Positions 19,401-26,360 of a stretch of DNA of 64,000 nucleotides are shown here, piece after piece (the first letter of the stretch is position 1; each line of letters begins with the position of its first letter). The stretch comes from Pseudomonas maumuensis (GTDB lineage: Bacteria > Pseudomonadota > Gammaproteobacteria > Pseudomonadales > Pseudomonadaceae), in contig NZ_CP077077.1 of assembly GCF_019139675.1 (NCBI RefSeq), positions 4,030,001 to 4,094,000 of the forward strand, in the 5' to 3' direction. The position numbers and the translations under genes were made by a program. The notes below the pieces were generated by a model. It was given only the letters and a program-made list of their open reading frames with translations. It ran no database searches and was not told the DNA's origin.

Positions 19401-20078
19401 GCCCACGGCGAATTGCCGGCGGAAGAACTGGAACAAGCACTCAGCGAGCTCCAGCAGCAGCTGGCCGCTCAAGAACAAGGCTGCGCCGAACTACGCGCGC
19501 GCCAGGCCGACGACCAGCGCCGTCAGCAGGCCAGCCAGGCCCTGGCCGAGCAGATCGAGCAGGCCTACCAGCAATGGCAGCGCTGGGCGCGCCTGAATGC
19601 GCTGATCGGCTCGGCCTCGGGCGATGTGTTCCGCAAGATCGCCCAGGGCTACAACCTCGACCTGCTGCTGCACCACGCCAACAGCCAGTTGCGCCAGTTG
19701 GCCAAACGCTACCGCCTCAAGCGTGGCGGCAGCGCGCTGGGCCTGCTGGTGCTGGACACCGAGATGGGCGACGAGCTGCGCTCGGTGCACTCGCTGTCGG
19801 GCGGCGAAACCTTCCTGGTCTCCCTGGCACTGGCCCTGGGCCTGGCGTCGATGGCCTCCAGCACCCTGCGCATCGAGTCGCTGTTCATCGACGAAGGCTT
19901 CGGCAGCCTCGACCCCGAGTCGCTGCAACTGGCCATGGACGCCCTCGACGGCCTGCAGGCCCAGGGCCGCAAGGTGGCGGTGATCTCCCACGTGCAGGAG
20001 ATGCACGAACGCATCCCGGTGCAGATCCAGGTGCGCCGCCAGGGCAATGGCCTGAGCGATGTCGAGGTGTGCGGGTGA
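16434..20078 (+). CDS. sbcC: Nuclease SbcCD subunit C (Rad50-like SMC ATPase)
   Basis: A 1214-residue SMC-type ATPase that tethers DNA ends and drives SbcD. It has an N-terminal Walker A (GPTGAGKST, about residues 39-47), very long Gln/Glu-rich coiled coils (about 200-590 and 630-1050), a zinc-hook CPVCGS near residue 605 for dimerisation, and C-terminal signature SLSGGETFLVS plus Walker B LFIDEGFGSLD (about 1120-1165). Length is at the upper end for the family because of the glutamine-rich coils. Its start overlaps sbcD and its stop overlaps the next gene, so the three are one operon. Confidence 0.96.
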   Translation: MKILAIRLKNLASLAGPIDIDFTAEPLASAGLFAITGPTGAGKSTLLDALCLALFGSVPRLNDIAREAKVPDADGEIPTSDPRNLLRRGTGSGFAEVDFVGIDGCRYRARWEANRAREKATGKLQNSRQSLYDLDSEQLLGSGKNEYKQLVEARLGLNFEQFTRAVMLAQSEFGAFLKADDRERSELLEKLTNTAIYTRLGQRAFSKARETGEAHNDLKKQAEHLLPMDAETRAALDQELELAQQQLKADQSRQRLLEQQHTWFEEQQRLQAQHHEAGAALQAAEQAWQQLAEQRVDLQRLERLAPQRHQFHRQQHLAAQLAPVQADIDQQQRQQSDLQQHIDALQQSLEAARQHLGQQQALQGENAPRLRQAFAAQGDIARLDKDLAEQREACNQAEQEASASQQQLQQLEDHQQRSQQQLSQIDAALAESQHLGGLADAWQAYLPQLKQVMLIGGRLAKGREELPGLQAQASQANAQLQGQREHFELLFREAGAEPHALAEQVDLLGAMLQDNRKQQRAVEELSRLHGREQELRQALAALRERQQQAMQRRQQLIGEGTAAKAELESAEQALTLTRQLLERQRLARNTSVEELRAQLRDGEPCPVCGSAEHPFHQPEALLHSLGRHDQAEEAAAHKQVEQLNGKLVELRTELGVVNAQLKDYQQQQQQLGEQLQPVTEQLQAHALWPALAPQDDAARGKWLDGQLRRLGEEIDRDEKRQSALLTLQKDAARLTQQLQAAGEAQQQAQRHLEQQHQALAADAQQLQQSLDDLGSVLPQDILQALRDDPANAFLGLDQQIAQRRQQLDLRKDEQEEQQARQVQLDKLRDQQQTRLQGQQQLQQKLAALDEQHQQARATLSELLGEQPSAEAWQQHMDTQLEQARSAEADCVQKLQALHTQSVQLAADLKANQQRQQALEQEHQQLQGEIAHWRSAHPELDDAGLDRLLAVDDAQLGELRQRLQSAEKAIEQGRVLLQEREQRLQQHASQAHGELPAEELEQALSELQQQLAAQEQGCAELRARQADDQRRQQASQALAEQIEQAYQQWQRWARLNALIGSASGDVFRKIAQGYNLDLLLHHANSQLRQLAKRYRLKRGGSALGLLVLDTEMGDELRSVHSLSGGETFLVSLALALGLASMASSTLRIESLFIDEGFGSLDPESLQLAMDALDGLQAQGRKVAVISHVQEMHERIPVQIQVRRQGNGLSDVEVCG

Positions 20079-20668
20079 TCCTCTACTCGTTCCGCCGCTG
20101 CCCCTGGGCCATGCGCGCACGCCTGGCGCTGCGCTACGCCGGGTGCGAGGTGCGAGTGGTCGAGGTGAAGATGAAGGAGAAACCGGCCGAGCTGCTGGCA
20201 CTGTCGCCCAAGGGCACGGTGCCGGTGCTGGATACCGGGAATGGCGTGCTGGAGGAAAGCCTCGACATCATGCGCTGGGCGCTCGACCGGCACGACCCCG
20301 AGGACTGGCGCCTGCTGGCCGACCCGGCGGCGGCGCGCCAGGCCGCCGCGCTGATAGCCCGCAACGACAGCACATTCAAGGCGCAGGTGAATCTGTACAA
20401 GTATGCCGAGCGCTATCCGGAGCATTCCCGGGCCCACTACCGCGCCCAGGCCGAGCCCTGGCTGGCCGAACTGGAAAGCCTGCTCGAAGGCCGGCCTTGG
20501 CTATTGGCCGACCACCCGAGTCTGGCCGACGCCGCCGTGCTGCCCTTGATGCGCCAGTTTGCCGGGGTCGAACCCGAATGGTTCGCCGAGGCGGCTTATC
20601 CGCGGCTGCGGAGCTGGTTGCAGGGCTGGCTGGAATCGGCGCTGTTCAAGGCCGTGATGGCCAAGTGA
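20075..20668 (+). CDS. Glutathione S-transferase family protein
   Basis: A 197-residue protein with an N-terminal thioredoxin-like domain (ILYSFRRCPWAMRARLALRYAG at the start, with CPWA in the active-site position) and a C-terminal helical GST domain. The VPVLDTG segment (about residue 50), which carries the cis-proline, and the following EES are typical glutathione-contact positions. I chose the GTG at 20075, which overlaps the sbcC stop (GTGA); a GTG two codons upstream is also possible. The product resembles the group annotated as GST or glutaredoxin-like. Its substrate cannot be told. Confidence 0.85.
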   Translation: MILYSFRRCPWAMRARLALRYAGCEVRVVEVKMKEKPAELLALSPKGTVPVLDTGNGVLEESLDIMRWALDRHDPEDWRLLADPAAARQAAALIARNDSTFKAQVNLYKYAERYPEHSRAHYRAQAEPWLAELESLLEGRPWLLADHPSLADAAVLPLMRQFAGVEPEWFAEAAYPRLRSWLQGWLESALFKAVMAK

Positions 20669-20681
20669 GACAGCGTGTCGC

Positions 20682-20744
20682 TCAGAGCGCCAGAATCGGC
20701 GCGGACATCAACAACAGCACTACCGCCGTGATACGCCACATCAT
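20682..20744 (-). CDS. Possible 20-residue hydrophobic peptide
   Basis: ATG ATG at 20744 is preceded by a good Shine-Dalgarno AAGGGGC about seven bases upstream. It encodes a mostly hydrophobic peptide starting MMWRITAVVLLLMSA and ending at TGA 20682. It would be a small membrane protein or leader-like peptide. It lies in the 528-base gap between the GST gene and the lactonase, downstream of and in the same direction as the small secreted protein gene. Conservation is the only test I would trust. Confidence 0.35.
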   Translation of the reverse strand: MMWRITAVVLLLMSAPILAL

Positions 20745-20825
20745 GCTCTGCCCCTTTGGCGAGTCAAAAATTTAGCGTCAAATTAAATCACATGGCTTTG
20801 TGCTATTACCAATGCCTTTACACAC

Positions 20826-21002
20826 TCAATTGGAGTGCTTGCTCAAGGCGGCATGAAAATGCGCGCTCTGTTGCAGGTATTTCTGGGTGTAGCTGTGGGT
20901 GCTCGACGGCTTGGCGCCCTGCTCTGCCTGGGCGTGGGCGGGCAGTACGACGGAGGCGGAGATGGCGGAGGCGGCGATGAGTGGGAAGAGATTGAAATTC
21001 AT
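20826..21002 (-). CDS. Small secreted protein of unknown function (58 residues)
   Basis: ATG at 21002, preceded by GAGG, encodes a clear signal peptide (MNFNLFPLIAASAISASVVL, then PAHA and likely cleavage) followed by a short mature region of about 33 residues rich in Gln, Ser, His and Lys, ending ALSKHSN. The signal peptide in this frame is much better than chance, so I consider it a real gene although it is shorter than usual annotation limits. It is the only recognisable gene in the gap besides the 20-residue ORF. An 8-bp inverted repeat lies about 100 bases upstream of it. Function is unknown; the export suggests a periplasmic stress or metal-related role, which is speculation. Confidence 0.6.
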   Translation of the reverse strand: MNFNLFPLIAASAISASVVLPAHAQAEQGAKPSSTHSYTQKYLQQSAHFHAALSKHSN

Positions 21003-21104
21003 GCTGGCAGACCTCGACTTCGGTGGTTGACGTTGGCCCGTCGGGGGCCTTGGGTCAAAACTTACGCCGTTGGGTCCGCCTGTAAAAATTCATTGCGGCA
21101 GTAG

Positions 21105-21129
21105 CGATTATCACGGCCATCGATAATCG
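21105..21129. promoter_or_regulatory. Inverted repeat, possible operator
   Basis: CGATTATC (21105-21112) and GATAATCG (21122-21129) are perfect inverted 8-base arms with a 9-base spacer. It lies about 100 bases upstream of the small secreted protein gene (minus strand) and just after the end of the lactonase gene. The AT-rich arms differ from the local base composition, which fits a protein-binding site. Confidence 0.4.
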
Positions 21130-21147
21130 AGGCGTGAGGACAGCAAC

Positions 21148-21173
21148 GCGGGAGCGGACAAGTCCGCTCCCGC
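21148..21173 (-). terminator. Strong hairpin downstream of the lactonase gene
   Basis: GCGGGAGCGGA/TCCGCTCCCGC is an 11-bp perfect stem with a 4-base loop, 24 bases after the lactonase stop. There is no T-run after it on the minus strand. It may act as a transcript-end stabiliser or REP-like element rather than a classical terminator. Confidence 0.5.
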
Positions 21174-21196
21174 GCCTGAGGCTTCAGCCACTGGCA

Positions 21197-22327
21197 TCAT
21201 TCGAGGAACTTAAGGTCCGACGGCGCTGGCTGCTCGTGTTTCTGCACCGTGTCGCCCAATGTTCCCTTACGCGGATCGCGGCGCATGACCACGATCTGGT
21301 TGCTCTTCTGGTTCGCCACCAGCAGGTAGTTGCCACTGGGGTCGAGGGCGAACTCGCGGGGATGGTCGCCCTCTACCGAGCGGCGCTGCAGCAGTTTCAG
21401 CTGGCCGTCATCCTTGCCGACCGCATACACCACGATCTCGTTGGCGGTACCGCGATTGCTGACATAGAGGAAGCGGCCATCGGCCGACAGGTGCAGCCCG
21501 CCCGCGGCCTTGGCCGCCGCGTCCTTGCTGTCGGTCAGCGGCAAGCGCTGGCGCTCGGTCAGGCCAGCGTCTTGCACATCGAACACCACCACCTCGGCGC
21601 TCATCTCCAGCGTCAGGTAGGCATGCCGGCCCTTGGCGTCGAACAGCAGGTGGCGTGGTCCGCTACCCGGCGGCAACGCCACCGACGGCGGGATCGCCGG
21701 GCTCAACGGATGCTCGGGGCTGGCGCCGTCGTAGCGGTAGATGAACACCTTGTCCGCGCCCAGGTCGCTGGCATACAGGTGGCGGCCATCGGGCGACAGC
21801 ACCAGCGAATGCACATGGGCACCGGCCTGGCGCTCGGGGTTGACCTTGCTTGGCGTGTGCCGGGCCTGCTGTACCACCGGCTTGAGCTTGCCGTCCCGGG
21901 CTACTGGGATCACCACCAGGCTGCCACCGGGATCGGGAGCGACGGCGTAGTTGGCGACGAACAGGTAGCGCTGGTCATGGCTCAGGCTGGCGTGGGTCGG
22001 CTCGTCGCCCTGGCTGGACACCTGGTTCAGCAGCTTGATCTCGCCCTTGCTGCTCAGCGAGAAGCTGCTGACATTGCCCTTGGGCGTTTCATTGACCGCG
22101 AACAGCTGGCGCTGGTCGGCAGACAGCACCAGCCACGAAGGGCTGACGCTCTTGACCACTTGCCGGGGTTTGGCGTCGATCTGACCAGTGCGAGCGTTGA
22201 ACTCGTAGCGGTAGATCCCTTCGCTGCCGTTGTCGGTGTAGCTGCCCACCAGCAACGTGGCGGCCTGGGCGTGAACTGACACAGCCATGAGGCTAGCGGT
22301 TAGCAGGTGTGTCCATTTCCTGTTCAT
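21197..22327 (-). CDS. 6-phosphogluconolactonase-family beta-propeller protein, exported
   Basis: A protein of about 376 residues of the YbhE/cycloisomerase-type seven-bladed propeller family. It begins with a signal peptide (MNRKWTHLLTASLMAVSVHAQA), so it is probably periplasmic, unlike cytosolic Pgl. Recognisable blade segments include LLVGSYTDNGSEGIYRYEF, PSWLVLSADQRQLFAVNE, HVHSLVLSPDGRHLYASDLG and GLHLSADGRFLYVSNRG. I use the ATG at 22327; an ATG four codons upstream (22339) is an alternative. Either start lies inside the 3' end of the upstream gene, so the two are translationally coupled. The exact lactone substrate is uncertain. Confidence 0.85.
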   Translation of the reverse strand: MNRKWTHLLTASLMAVSVHAQAATLLVGSYTDNGSEGIYRYEFNARTGQIDAKPRQVVKSVSPSWLVLSADQRQLFAVNETPKGNVSSFSLSSKGEIKLLNQVSSQGDEPTHASLSHDQRYLFVANYAVAPDPGGSLVVIPVARDGKLKPVVQQARHTPSKVNPERQAGAHVHSLVLSPDGRHLYASDLGADKVFIYRYDGASPEHPLSPAIPPSVALPPGSGPRHLLFDAKGRHAYLTLEMSAEVVVFDVQDAGLTERQRLPLTDSKDAAAKAAGGLHLSADGRFLYVSNRGTANEIVVYAVGKDDGQLKLLQRRSVEGDHPREFALDPSGNYLLVANQKSNQIVVMRRDPRKGTLGDTVQKHEQPAPSDLKFLE

Positions 22328-22580
22328 CGTCTTCTTCATCCGGGGCACGAAAAGCACTCATACAGACTAGACGATGCTCGCCTTCATCAGTGTTCAGGCT
22401 CCAGTCGTCGCCCGCGCCGGTGGCGGCAGCGATCTGCTCGGGGGTGAAGGACCAGCGGCGCAGTTGGCGGCCGTCCATGCATTCGATGGTGAGGCCGGAT
22501 TCGTCGAGGGTGAAGTCGAAGGCGTGCAGGCCGTCGATCAGGAGCATGTCGCAGGCTGCGAGGGCGGTGGCGAGGGTCAT
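22293..22580 (-). CDS. Small conserved Pseudomonas protein (possibly DUF5629)
   Basis: A 95-residue cytoplasmic protein starting MTLATALAACDMLLIDGLHAF and ending in an acidic tail (EEDDEQEMD). Its composition and ordered strand-like pattern (DFTLDESGLTIECMDGRQLRRW) support a folded domain. I think it belongs to a small family known mainly from pseudomonads, perhaps DUF5629, but cannot confirm that. Its 3' end overlaps the start of the lactonase gene by about 35 bases in another frame. A REP pair lies upstream. Confidence 0.7.
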   Translation of the reverse strand: MTLATALAACDMLLIDGLHAFDFTLDESGLTIECMDGRQLRRWSFTPEQIAAATGAGDDWSLNTDEGEHRLVCMSAFRAPDEEDDEQEMDTPANR

Positions 22581-22617
22581 GGGGACATCCGGAAAATTGG
22601 GTGGCCATTATAGCCAT

Positions 22618-22751
22618 GGGGCTGCTCCGCAGCCCAATCGCCGGCAAGCCGGCTCCCACAGGTATGCGCTGGCCTTGAAGCTGGCGCGATCTCTGTGGGA
22701 GCCGCGGTTCGCCGCTGCGACTTGCCGGCGATTGGGCCGCGCAGCGGCCCC
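22618..22751. repeat. Inverted pair of REP elements (BIME-like)
   Basis: The left unit holds AATCGCCGGCAAGCCGGCTC followed by CCACA; the right unit is its inverted partner (TGTGGGAGCCGCGG, then CTTGCCGGCGATTGGG). The outer ends GGGGCTGC/GCAGCGGCCCC also pair. This is a standard pseudomonad REP pair between the RND exporter stop and the small gene at 22580. Confidence 0.85.
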
Positions 22752-22761
22752 TTGCTGAGGA

Positions 22762-25155
22762 TCAATGGGCGAAGATCGAGCCGCCCTCCTTGCCCGCCAA
22801 TTTCTCTGGCTTGATCAGAAAGCGCGCCAGTGCCGGCAGCAGCCACAGGGCGCCGAACATGTTCCACAGCAGCATGAAGGTCAGCATCAGGCCCATGTCG
22901 GCCTGGAACTTGATCGCCGAGAAGATCCAGGTGCATACGCCGATGGCCAGGCACAGGCCGGTGAACAGCACCGCCTTGCCGGTGGAGCGCAGGGTCTCGT
23001 AGTAGGCCTCCTGCAACGGCAGGCCGGCGCGCAGGAAGCTTTCCAGGCGGCTGTAGATGTAGATGCCGTAATCCACGCCAATACCCACGCCCAGCGCCAC
23101 CACCGGCAGCGTAGCGACCTTGACGCCGATACCCATGAAAGCCATCAGCGCGTTGCCCAGTACCGAGGTCAGCACCAGCGGTAGGACGATGCACAGGGTC
23201 GCGGCGAAGGAGCGGAAGGTGATCATGCACATCACCGCCACGCAGATGTAGACCAGGATGAGGATGGTCAGCTCCGCCGACTTGATCACCTCGTTGGTGG
23301 CCGCCTCGATGCCGGCATTACCCGCCGCCAGGAGGAACTGCAGGCCTTCCTTGTTGTGGCTGTCGGCGAAGGCTTTAGCCGCGGCGGTGACCCGCTCCAG
23401 CGTCTCGGCCTTGTGGTCGTTGAGGAACACCAGCACCGGAGCCAGCGAACAGTCGGCGTTGTACAGGCCGTCGGCACGGGCGATGGAGTTGTTGAGGATG
23501 TCCGGGTTGCGCGACAGCGTCTCCCACTTCAGGCTGCCCTCGTTCATGCCCTTGATGACCTGCTTGGACACGGTCACCAGGGAGATGGTCGACTGCACCC
23601 CGGGGGTGTTGTCCATGGTCCACATCAGCTCGTCGATCGGCGCCATGGTCGAGTGGATCGAGCAGCTCTCGGCCGGAGTCTTGACCATGATCACCAGCAC
23701 ATCGGAACTGGTCGAGTAATTGCTGATGATGAAGCTGTTGTCCTGGTTGTAGCGCGAGTCCGGGCGCAGCTCCGGCGCGCCCTGGTCGAGGTCGCCGATC
23801 TTCAGGTTCTGGCTGTACCAGAGGCCGCCGCCGAAGGCCAGCAGCGCCAGCACCACCGATACCGGCGCCACCTTGGGGCTGGCGAAGTTGGACAGCAGGC
23901 GCCAGAACGGATGCTCGCGGGTCGCATCCTTCTTGCTGCGGGCGATGGCCTTCTGGCTGATGCCGACGTAGCTGATCGCCACCGGCAGCAGGATCAAGTT
24001 GGTGAACACGATCACCGCCACACCGATCGAGGCGCCGATGGCCAGCTCGCGGATTACGCCGATGTCGATGATCAGCAGGGTGATGAAGCCCACGGCATCG
24101 GCGAGGATGGCGATCATCCCCGGCAGGAACAGCTGGCGGAAGGTGCGCCGGGCCGCGGTCAGGGCGTTGTCGGCGTCACTGGATTGCAGGGCGATGCCGT
24201 TGATCTTCTGCACCCCGTGGGAAATGCCGATGGCGAAGATCAGGAACGGCACCAGCATCGAGTACGGGTCCAGGCCGAAGCCCACCGCATGCATCAGCCC
24301 GAGCTGCCAAACCACCGCCACCAGCGTGGTGATGAGCACGGCGATGGTGCTACGGATGCACCAGGTGAACCAGTACAGCAGCGCCCAGGTGATCACCAGC
24401 GCCACGCCGAAGAACATCGCCACCATCACCAGGCCATCGATCAGATCACCGACCTTCTTGGCGAAGCCGACGATGTGGATCTTCACGTTGGGGTTCTGCG
24501 CCTGGAACTTGTCGCGGATCTTCTCCTCCAGCTGGTGGGAGAACTGCTGGTAGTCGAGCTTGACCTGGCGCCCCGGATCCTGCGGGTCGGGATGGTTCTC
24601 CAGCAACGGGATGTCGATGATGCTGGACTTGAAGTTGTTGGCCACCAGGCGCCCCACCTGGCCTGACTTGAGCACGTTGTCGCGCAGGGTGTCGAGGCTG
24701 TCCTGGGAGCCATTGTAGGTATTGGGGATCACTTCGCCGCCGGAGAAGCCCTCTTCGGTGACCTCGCTCCAGCGCACGCTCGGGCTCCACAGCGATTTCA
24801 GCCCGGCGCGGTCGACGCCGGGGATGTAGAACACCTCGTCATGGATCTGACGCAGCGTCTCCATGTAGTCCTTGTCGAAGATGTCGCCGTTGACCGCCTC
24901 CACCGAGACGCGCACGGTGTTGCCGAGGTTGGCCAGGTCGTTGCGGTGCTCCATCATCTGCTCGATGAACGGATGCTGCAGCGGGATCATCTTTTCGAAA
25001 CTGGTGGATGGGCGGATCTGCGTGGCTTGCCAGAACAGGAACACGCTCACCAGCAGGCAGATGGCGATGACCATGGGGCGGTTGTTGAAGATCAGGCGTT
25101 CCAGCAGGGTAGCCTTGTCCTTGTGCTGCATGTCGAAGCTCTCCCGACTGGTCAT
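22762..25155 (-). CDS. RND/MMPL-family exporter
   Basis: A 797-residue inner-membrane protein with two repeats of one helix, a large periplasmic loop and five helices each, the classic RND plan. Segments such as AIGISHGVQKING, FITLLIIDIGVIRELAIGASIG and VALGVGIGVDYGIYIYSRLE are typical of the MMPL/SSD-containing subgroup rather than of AcrB multidrug pumps (which are about 1050 residues). No membrane-fusion or outer-membrane channel gene is nearby. Its start overlaps the stop of the upstream YCF48-type gene by four bases, so the two are probably a functional pair. The substrate may be lipid-like, by analogy with MMPL and hopanoid exporters; this is inference. Confidence 0.9.
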   Translation of the reverse strand: MTSRESFDMQHKDKATLLERLIFNNRPMVIAICLLVSVFLFWQATQIRPSTSFEKMIPLQHPFIEQMMEHRNDLANLGNTVRVSVEAVNGDIFDKDYMETLRQIHDEVFYIPGVDRAGLKSLWSPSVRWSEVTEEGFSGGEVIPNTYNGSQDSLDTLRDNVLKSGQVGRLVANNFKSSIIDIPLLENHPDPQDPGRQVKLDYQQFSHQLEEKIRDKFQAQNPNVKIHIVGFAKKVGDLIDGLVMVAMFFGVALVITWALLYWFTWCIRSTIAVLITTLVAVVWQLGLMHAVGFGLDPYSMLVPFLIFAIGISHGVQKINGIALQSSDADNALTAARRTFRQLFLPGMIAILADAVGFITLLIIDIGVIRELAIGASIGVAVIVFTNLILLPVAISYVGISQKAIARSKKDATREHPFWRLLSNFASPKVAPVSVVLALLAFGGGLWYSQNLKIGDLDQGAPELRPDSRYNQDNSFIISNYSTSSDVLVIMVKTPAESCSIHSTMAPIDELMWTMDNTPGVQSTISLVTVSKQVIKGMNEGSLKWETLSRNPDILNNSIARADGLYNADCSLAPVLVFLNDHKAETLERVTAAAKAFADSHNKEGLQFLLAAGNAGIEAATNEVIKSAELTILILVYICVAVMCMITFRSFAATLCIVLPLVLTSVLGNALMAFMGIGVKVATLPVVALGVGIGVDYGIYIYSRLESFLRAGLPLQEAYYETLRSTGKAVLFTGLCLAIGVCTWIFSAIKFQADMGLMLTFMLLWNMFGALWLLPALARFLIKPEKLAGKEGGSIFAH

Positions 25156-26168
25156 GGACGCACCTCCTGGGTACCGTCGGCCGAGGCCAGATGCACGCCC
25201 CCTTGCCCGACCAGCAACAGGCCGCCACCGCCCAGGCCGCTGACACCCGACAGGGCGATGCGGTCGGCACGGTTGCGCACGCTGAAGGTCTGCCCGTCGT
25301 CATGGCTGCGCAGCACGCTGCCGCCATTGCCAACCAGCACCAGGCTGCCGTCCTCGAGAAGCGTAGCGCTTGCCAGGCCGAATTCGAGCGGGCCACGTTC
25401 GGCCTTGAGCTCGATGGGCTGCCAGCTGTCGCCGAAATCGGTGGAGCGGAACAGGTTGCCGCGCAGGCCGTAGGCCAGCAGGGTATTGGGCTGGGCGGTG
25501 CCGATCACACCGAACAGCGAGCCCTCGTAGGGGCCCTGCACCGTCGTCCAGCTCTGGCCGGCATCGCTGGAGCGGAACATGCTGCCCTGCTCGCCGACGA
25601 TGAACAGGCCGGCGTCCTTCACCTGGGTGATGGCGTTGAGGTGGAGCTGGTCGGGGTTGTCCAGGCGCTCGGCGACGTCCTGCCAGTGCTGGCCGCCATC
25701 GGTGGTCTCCAGCAGCGCGCCATAGGCGCCGACGGCAAAGCCATGTTGAGCATCGACGAAACGCACGTCGAGCAAAGGAGCTTCGCGGGACAGGTCTTCG
25801 AACTGCTTGCTCCAGGTCGCGCCGCCGTCGTTGCTGGCGAGGATCTGGGCGTCATGGCCGACCGCCCAGCCGCGCTTGTCGTCGAGGAAGAACACCGCGG
25901 TAAGCAGTTGCCGGGTGGGCACCCGGGCCTGGGTCCAGGTCTTGCCCTGGTCGTCGGAGAACAGGATATGGCCGCGATCGCCGACCACCACCAGACGCTG
26001 GCCGGCGTGGGTAGCGCCGATCAACAGGCTCTGGCTGGCCTTGGCCGACTCCACCGAGTATTCCTCGGCGGCCACCGCCGCCTCGGCATTGCCGGCGCCG
26101 ATGCCCAGCACCAGTGCCAGCATCGCGCCTGCCGCCAGCCTGCGGCGTGGCGTAATCCGCTCTCTCAT
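25152..26168 (-). CDS. YCF48/BNR-repeat beta-propeller protein, exported
   Basis: A 338-residue protein with a signal peptide (cleavage near AEAAVAA, residue about 33) and at least six BNR-like turns: DDQGKTW, NDGGATW, TDGGQHW, SDAGQSW, TDFGDSW and HDDGQTF. This is the fold of the photosystem II assembly factor YCF48, often seen in bacteria as a partner of RND/MMPL exporters. It is co-transcribed with the exporter behind it (ATGA overlap). The DUF1302/DUF1329 genes that I associate with such pairs are absent here. It probably works in the periplasm. Confidence 0.88.
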   Translation of the reverse strand: MRERITPRRRLAAGAMLALVLGIGAGNAEAAVAAEEYSVESAKASQSLLIGATHAGQRLVVVGDRGHILFSDDQGKTWTQARVPTRQLLTAVFFLDDKRGWAVGHDAQILASNDGGATWSKQFEDLSREAPLLDVRFVDAQHGFAVGAYGALLETTDGGQHWQDVAERLDNPDQLHLNAITQVKDAGLFIVGEQGSMFRSSDAGQSWTTVQGPYEGSLFGVIGTAQPNTLLAYGLRGNLFRSTDFGDSWQPIELKAERGPLEFGLASATLLEDGSLVLVGNGGSVLRSHDDGQTFSVRNRADRIALSGVSGLGGGGLLLVGQGGVHLASADGTQEVRP

Positions 26169-26229
26169 GACTGCCCCCTGTTGTGTTCTTGTGGTGGGTC
26201 AATCTATTGCCAGGTGCCGAGAAACCCTG

Positions 26230-26245
26230 TTCCAGAGCCCTGGAA
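26230..26245. promoter_or_regulatory. Palindrome upstream of the YCF48-RND pair, possible operator
   Basis: TTCCAG-AGCC-CTGGAA is a perfect inverted repeat with a 4-base spacer, 62 bases upstream of the start of the exported propeller gene. The flanks extend the symmetry (CTG on one side, TAG on the other). It looks like a dimeric regulator site in the promoter region; no regulator gene is adjacent. Confidence 0.4.
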
Positions 26246-26327
26246 TAGCTTTGGGCAATCCTATCGGGGTCATCCGACAGAAAACAACGAGCGGGACGTT
26301 ATGTTTTGTTAACCACTGAAAATGACT

Positions 26328-26346
26328 GGGGCCGCTTTGCGGCCCC
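26328..26346 (-). terminator. Hairpin downstream of pepN
   Basis: GGGGCCGC-TTT-GCGGCCCC, a perfect 8-bp stem, 15 bases after the pepN stop on the minus strand. A short T-run (CATTTTC) follows after a few bases, so it is probably a moderately efficient intrinsic terminator. Confidence 0.6.
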
Positions 26347-26360
26347 AAACTTCGCCCGAC

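Noticed and set aside
15199..20078. sbcDC as part of an anti-phage system
   Set aside because: The genes are the normal housekeeping SbcCD nuclease with full motifs and conserved neighbours; no defence partner genes are present.
20835..21104. Plus-strand 89-codon frame in the gap after the GST gene
   Set aside because: It is antisense to the signal-peptide gene at 20826-21002, has Gly/Arg repeats typical of a shadow frame and no good ribosome site.
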